Source: Chrysomallon squamiferum
Lineage: Eukaryota; Mollusca; Gastropoda; Neomphalida; Peltospiridae
Length of the DNA stretch: 64,000 bases
Direction: 5' to 3'
Assembly (NCBI GenBank): GCA_012295275.1
Contig: CM022671.1
Coordinates: forward strand, 36,402,683 to 36,466,682
In this document: positions 61,995-64,000 of the stretch, in pieces
Layout: every line of letters starts with the position of its first letter
Position numbering within the stretch: the first letter of the stretch is position 1
Translations under genes and position numbers: made by a program
Notes under the pieces: model-generated
Database searches by the model: none
Seen by the model: the letters and a program-made list of their open reading frames with translations, nothing else
Told to the model about the DNA's origin: nothing

Positions 61995-64000
61995 GGATAC
62001 AAACACATAATAACCTGAAAAAAACCCTCTGATGACAGAAAAGCTGATGGCAGTGTGAGGGAACTTGCTGTTATCAATGTGTACGTACCCCGAGCTGAGG
62101 ACAAGGAAGAGAGACATGACTACAAGTTGAAGTTCCTAGCCCTGCTCCAAACACGAGCAGAAACATTGGTGAACCAAGGCAGGTGAGTGTTCAGCTAACA
62201 CTATCATCAGAGTGGTACCATGTTTATACTGCTGTTACTGCTGTTAATACCACTACAGTGGTTCTGTTGAAAGAAAAATCTGCCAAGCTGATTTAAAAAT
62301 TGCTGTCAGGTTGAGCATGAGACTGTTTCTCAGCAAGAACAGAATTTGTCATTTCTCTTACCAGGTACAGTGTGTCATGGTTATTTATTTAAAATTTTTA
62401 AGTTTGTGTAGCAGTGTATTCTGTGATATTAAACACAAGTGATGGTTGAATTCAGATTTGTGATGCCTGCACTTTTGTAACAAATGTTATAAATTTATTT
62501 ATACTTTATTGTTATTGTTATTATTATTGTTGTTGATGTTGTTATTAATGGTAGTAGTATTCGTAGTGGGGTAGTGGTGGTAGTAATAACAGTAGTACTG
62601 ATGTTGGTGTAAGTGTAAAACAGAGAAATAATAAACATGGTTTCCTATTCTGCAAAGGTCAGTATTTAAATGTTTTTAAAGTAATTAGTTCAGAAAAGTA
62701 ACTGGAGGGGAGTAAATGCTAGCAAGCTAAGTTAAAATCACAGCCCCCTGTTGAGAGCTTTCATTAGCATGAGCCATGTGATATGACCATATATGGCAAC
62801 TGCTACTTAGAGCTGGGGGGGGGACATTGTGAGAGATCAAGATTTGCACTCTGGCCCTTGACAGGAAAAGACCTTAAATAATTGTTAGTGTTTTTTATGT
62901 TTGGTTAATAGTGGTTTCACATAGAATTAATTCAGACTTATTACCTTCATTTTGATTCATCTATAAAAACAAAAAAAATTTTTAATTAAGACATGTCTTC
63001 AATGTAAGCAAAATATGAATAATAATTACAGAAAGGCTTATGGATCAGTTATTATTAATGTCTTTTATATTTATAAGGGATTTTTATAAAGAATTTTACA
63101 CAATGTATTTAGTTGTAGTTAATTAATATAAGTGATAGAAATGATTACAGACAGATGTATCATATTAGTATATCATATGTCCAAGTGCCACGAATAGATA
63201 AACATGGAATCACACCCTTTAATCTGGTGTCAGCTAGGTGTTGTGTGTTCCTATGAAAGACAACAGAATCCTTGCCATTACACAAACAAAGTACAAAGTG
63301 ATGTTAATAGCTTTTGTTAAAGGTTACTTTTAACATGTAGGATTGGATGAAACTTATATTAACAAACTTCAAGAATTTTTAAAGTAATTCAATGAGCACC
63401 AGTTTTACATTGATAGATTGTTTCATTACTATCGGACTGAGTGGGATTATATTAATACATTTACAAGTTTCTTATTATGTTACTTCTACTTGAATATATG
63501 ATCATGTAATAATACTGAAGGGGAATATTGAACTGTAGCAGTTTTACTCATGGATAACTCCTCCTAGAAGCCATGACTAATGAACTTTGACATTTGATGT
63601 TAATATTTAAATGCATGTAGTTGACTTCTCCTCAGGTTTGGTTATAAAACTATGTAGTAATATTGCATATTTGATTGTTATTTTTGTTGAATATATCTGT
63701 TTATAATTATTTTCTATTTATCTAAGCATCAGGCCTTTGTTTTTGTTTTGATTTTACAGCTTTGGAAATCTTTATTATGCTTTGTAATAATTAAATACAG
63801 TTTTAAGAATTTGGTCAGTTTGCCCTCCTTGGAAATGCCAGTGTTACAGAGTTTTAATATCAGTGATCACCTATTATTAAAACCCTTTGATCTGAAACCT
63901 GTCTTGGTTGTTCCTGATATTATGAATAACTTGTTAGTCACCTATCTGCCCATTACGTAAGTACAAGTAGTGATGGTAATGTTGATAGTGGTGGTAGTAG
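59032..64000 (+). CDS. APEX2: DNA-(apurinic/apyrimidinic) endonuclease 2 (APEX2), 5' part; runs off the window
   Basis: Exons seen: 59032-59146, 60454-60536, 61240-61423, 62039-62182; later exons lie beyond 64000. APE2 cleaves abasic sites and has 3'-5' exonuclease activity in repair and ATR signalling. Landmarks: ILTWNINGIR (catalytic Asn), ADVICLQETKVTR (metal-binding Glu), GYNSYFSFSR, VATFCKNSVTPVKAEEGLSG, GCYGN, LDAEGRAVITQHRIR, and LAVINVYVPRAED (catalytic Tyr). The GD-x-N and C-terminal PCNA/zf-GRF parts are not in the window. The frame breaks in exon 2: the expected SGYSG segment is in the +1 frame relative to the exon start, and exon 3 needs a phase-1 donor. One base, probably an A in the AAAA at 60518-60521, appears missing. 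An in-frame upstream ATG at 58969 could add 21 residues. Confidence 0.88.
59675..60470. repeat. Minisatellite copying the APEX2 exon 2 acceptor
   Basis: About ten units of roughly 75 bases. Many contain TTTGTTTACTTTCAGGTGATATGTTAG, which equals the polypyrimidine tract, AG and first bases of true exon 2 (starting at 60454). A second half-unit has ATTACAGGTGATATGTAGATA. So a series of decoy acceptors precedes the real one. Confidence 0.92.
61929..61992. repeat. (CA)n(TA)n microsatellite in APEX2 intron 3
   Basis: A CA run followed by a TA run, ending about 45 bases before the exon 4 acceptor. Confidence 0.97.
62183..64000 (+). other. APEX2 intron 4 (incomplete)
   Basis: No exon encoding the expected GD-x-N (GDLNTAHRP-like) segment is found, so the intron probably extends past the window. 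A GTAGTA-rich patch lies at about 62540-62610. Nothing else is seen. Confidence 0.6.

Noticed and set aside
63748-63960. Possible APEX2 exon 5 after an ATTTTACAG
   Set aside because: The translation does not contain the expected GD-x-N segment or any APE2 similarity, and it reaches stops in the required phase.

Overview
This is eukaryotic nuclear DNA: AT-rich, full of microsatellites, with GT-AG introns. Spliced exons give five clear orthologues of conserved animal genes. Intron-rich structure, the invertebrate form of PQBP1 and a family of CSαβ defensin-like peptides point to an invertebrate. A lophotrochozoan, probably a mollusc, is my guess, but nothing in the window proves the phylum.

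Layout. 1-2670: intergenic, no gene seen. 2803-5761 (+): PQBP1 in seven exons. 5062-34042: a rearranged block built from a large tandem duplication. Its first copy runs from PQBP1 exon 6 to the tail of PXK (about 5062-23095). Its second copy (23097-34042) restarts inside PQBP1 exon 6 and ends at the functional last exon of PXK. The block carries four three-exon genes for small secreted cysteine-rich peptides (minus at 7866-9239, minus at 11294-12515, plus at 14982-16395, minus at 25868-27156). It also holds two orphan copies of their promoter, three PQBP1 or PXK exon relics, two copies of a pogo/Tigger-type transposon remnant, and an inverted segment flanked by inverted repeats.

33864-46779 (-): PXK in 14 exons (PX domain, pseudokinase, WH2). 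Head-to-head with it is RENBP (N-acylglucosamine 2-epimerase, 47849-52883, +, nine exons). Convergent with RENBP is an emerin-like LEM-domain gene (53911-57406, -, six exons). Divergent from that is APEX2 (59032 to beyond the window end, +; four exons visible, with an apparent 1-base frameshift in exon 2).

The five conserved genes are housekeeping genes with unrelated jobs: splicing/transcription, endosomal trafficking, amino-sugar metabolism, nuclear envelope, DNA repair. Human PQBP1, RENBP, EMD and APEX2 are all X-linked, so the neighbourhood may preserve an old animal linkage group. The defensin-like genes are a young, fast-changing insertion between two of them.

The most unusual structural signal is a recurring arrangement of minisatellites that start at, and repeatedly copy, real splice junctions. 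It is clearest in PXK (exons 4 and 9), RENBP (exons 2, 6 and 7) and APEX2 (exon 2 acceptor). All exon coordinates were worked out by hand from reading frame, splice consensus and known protein families.
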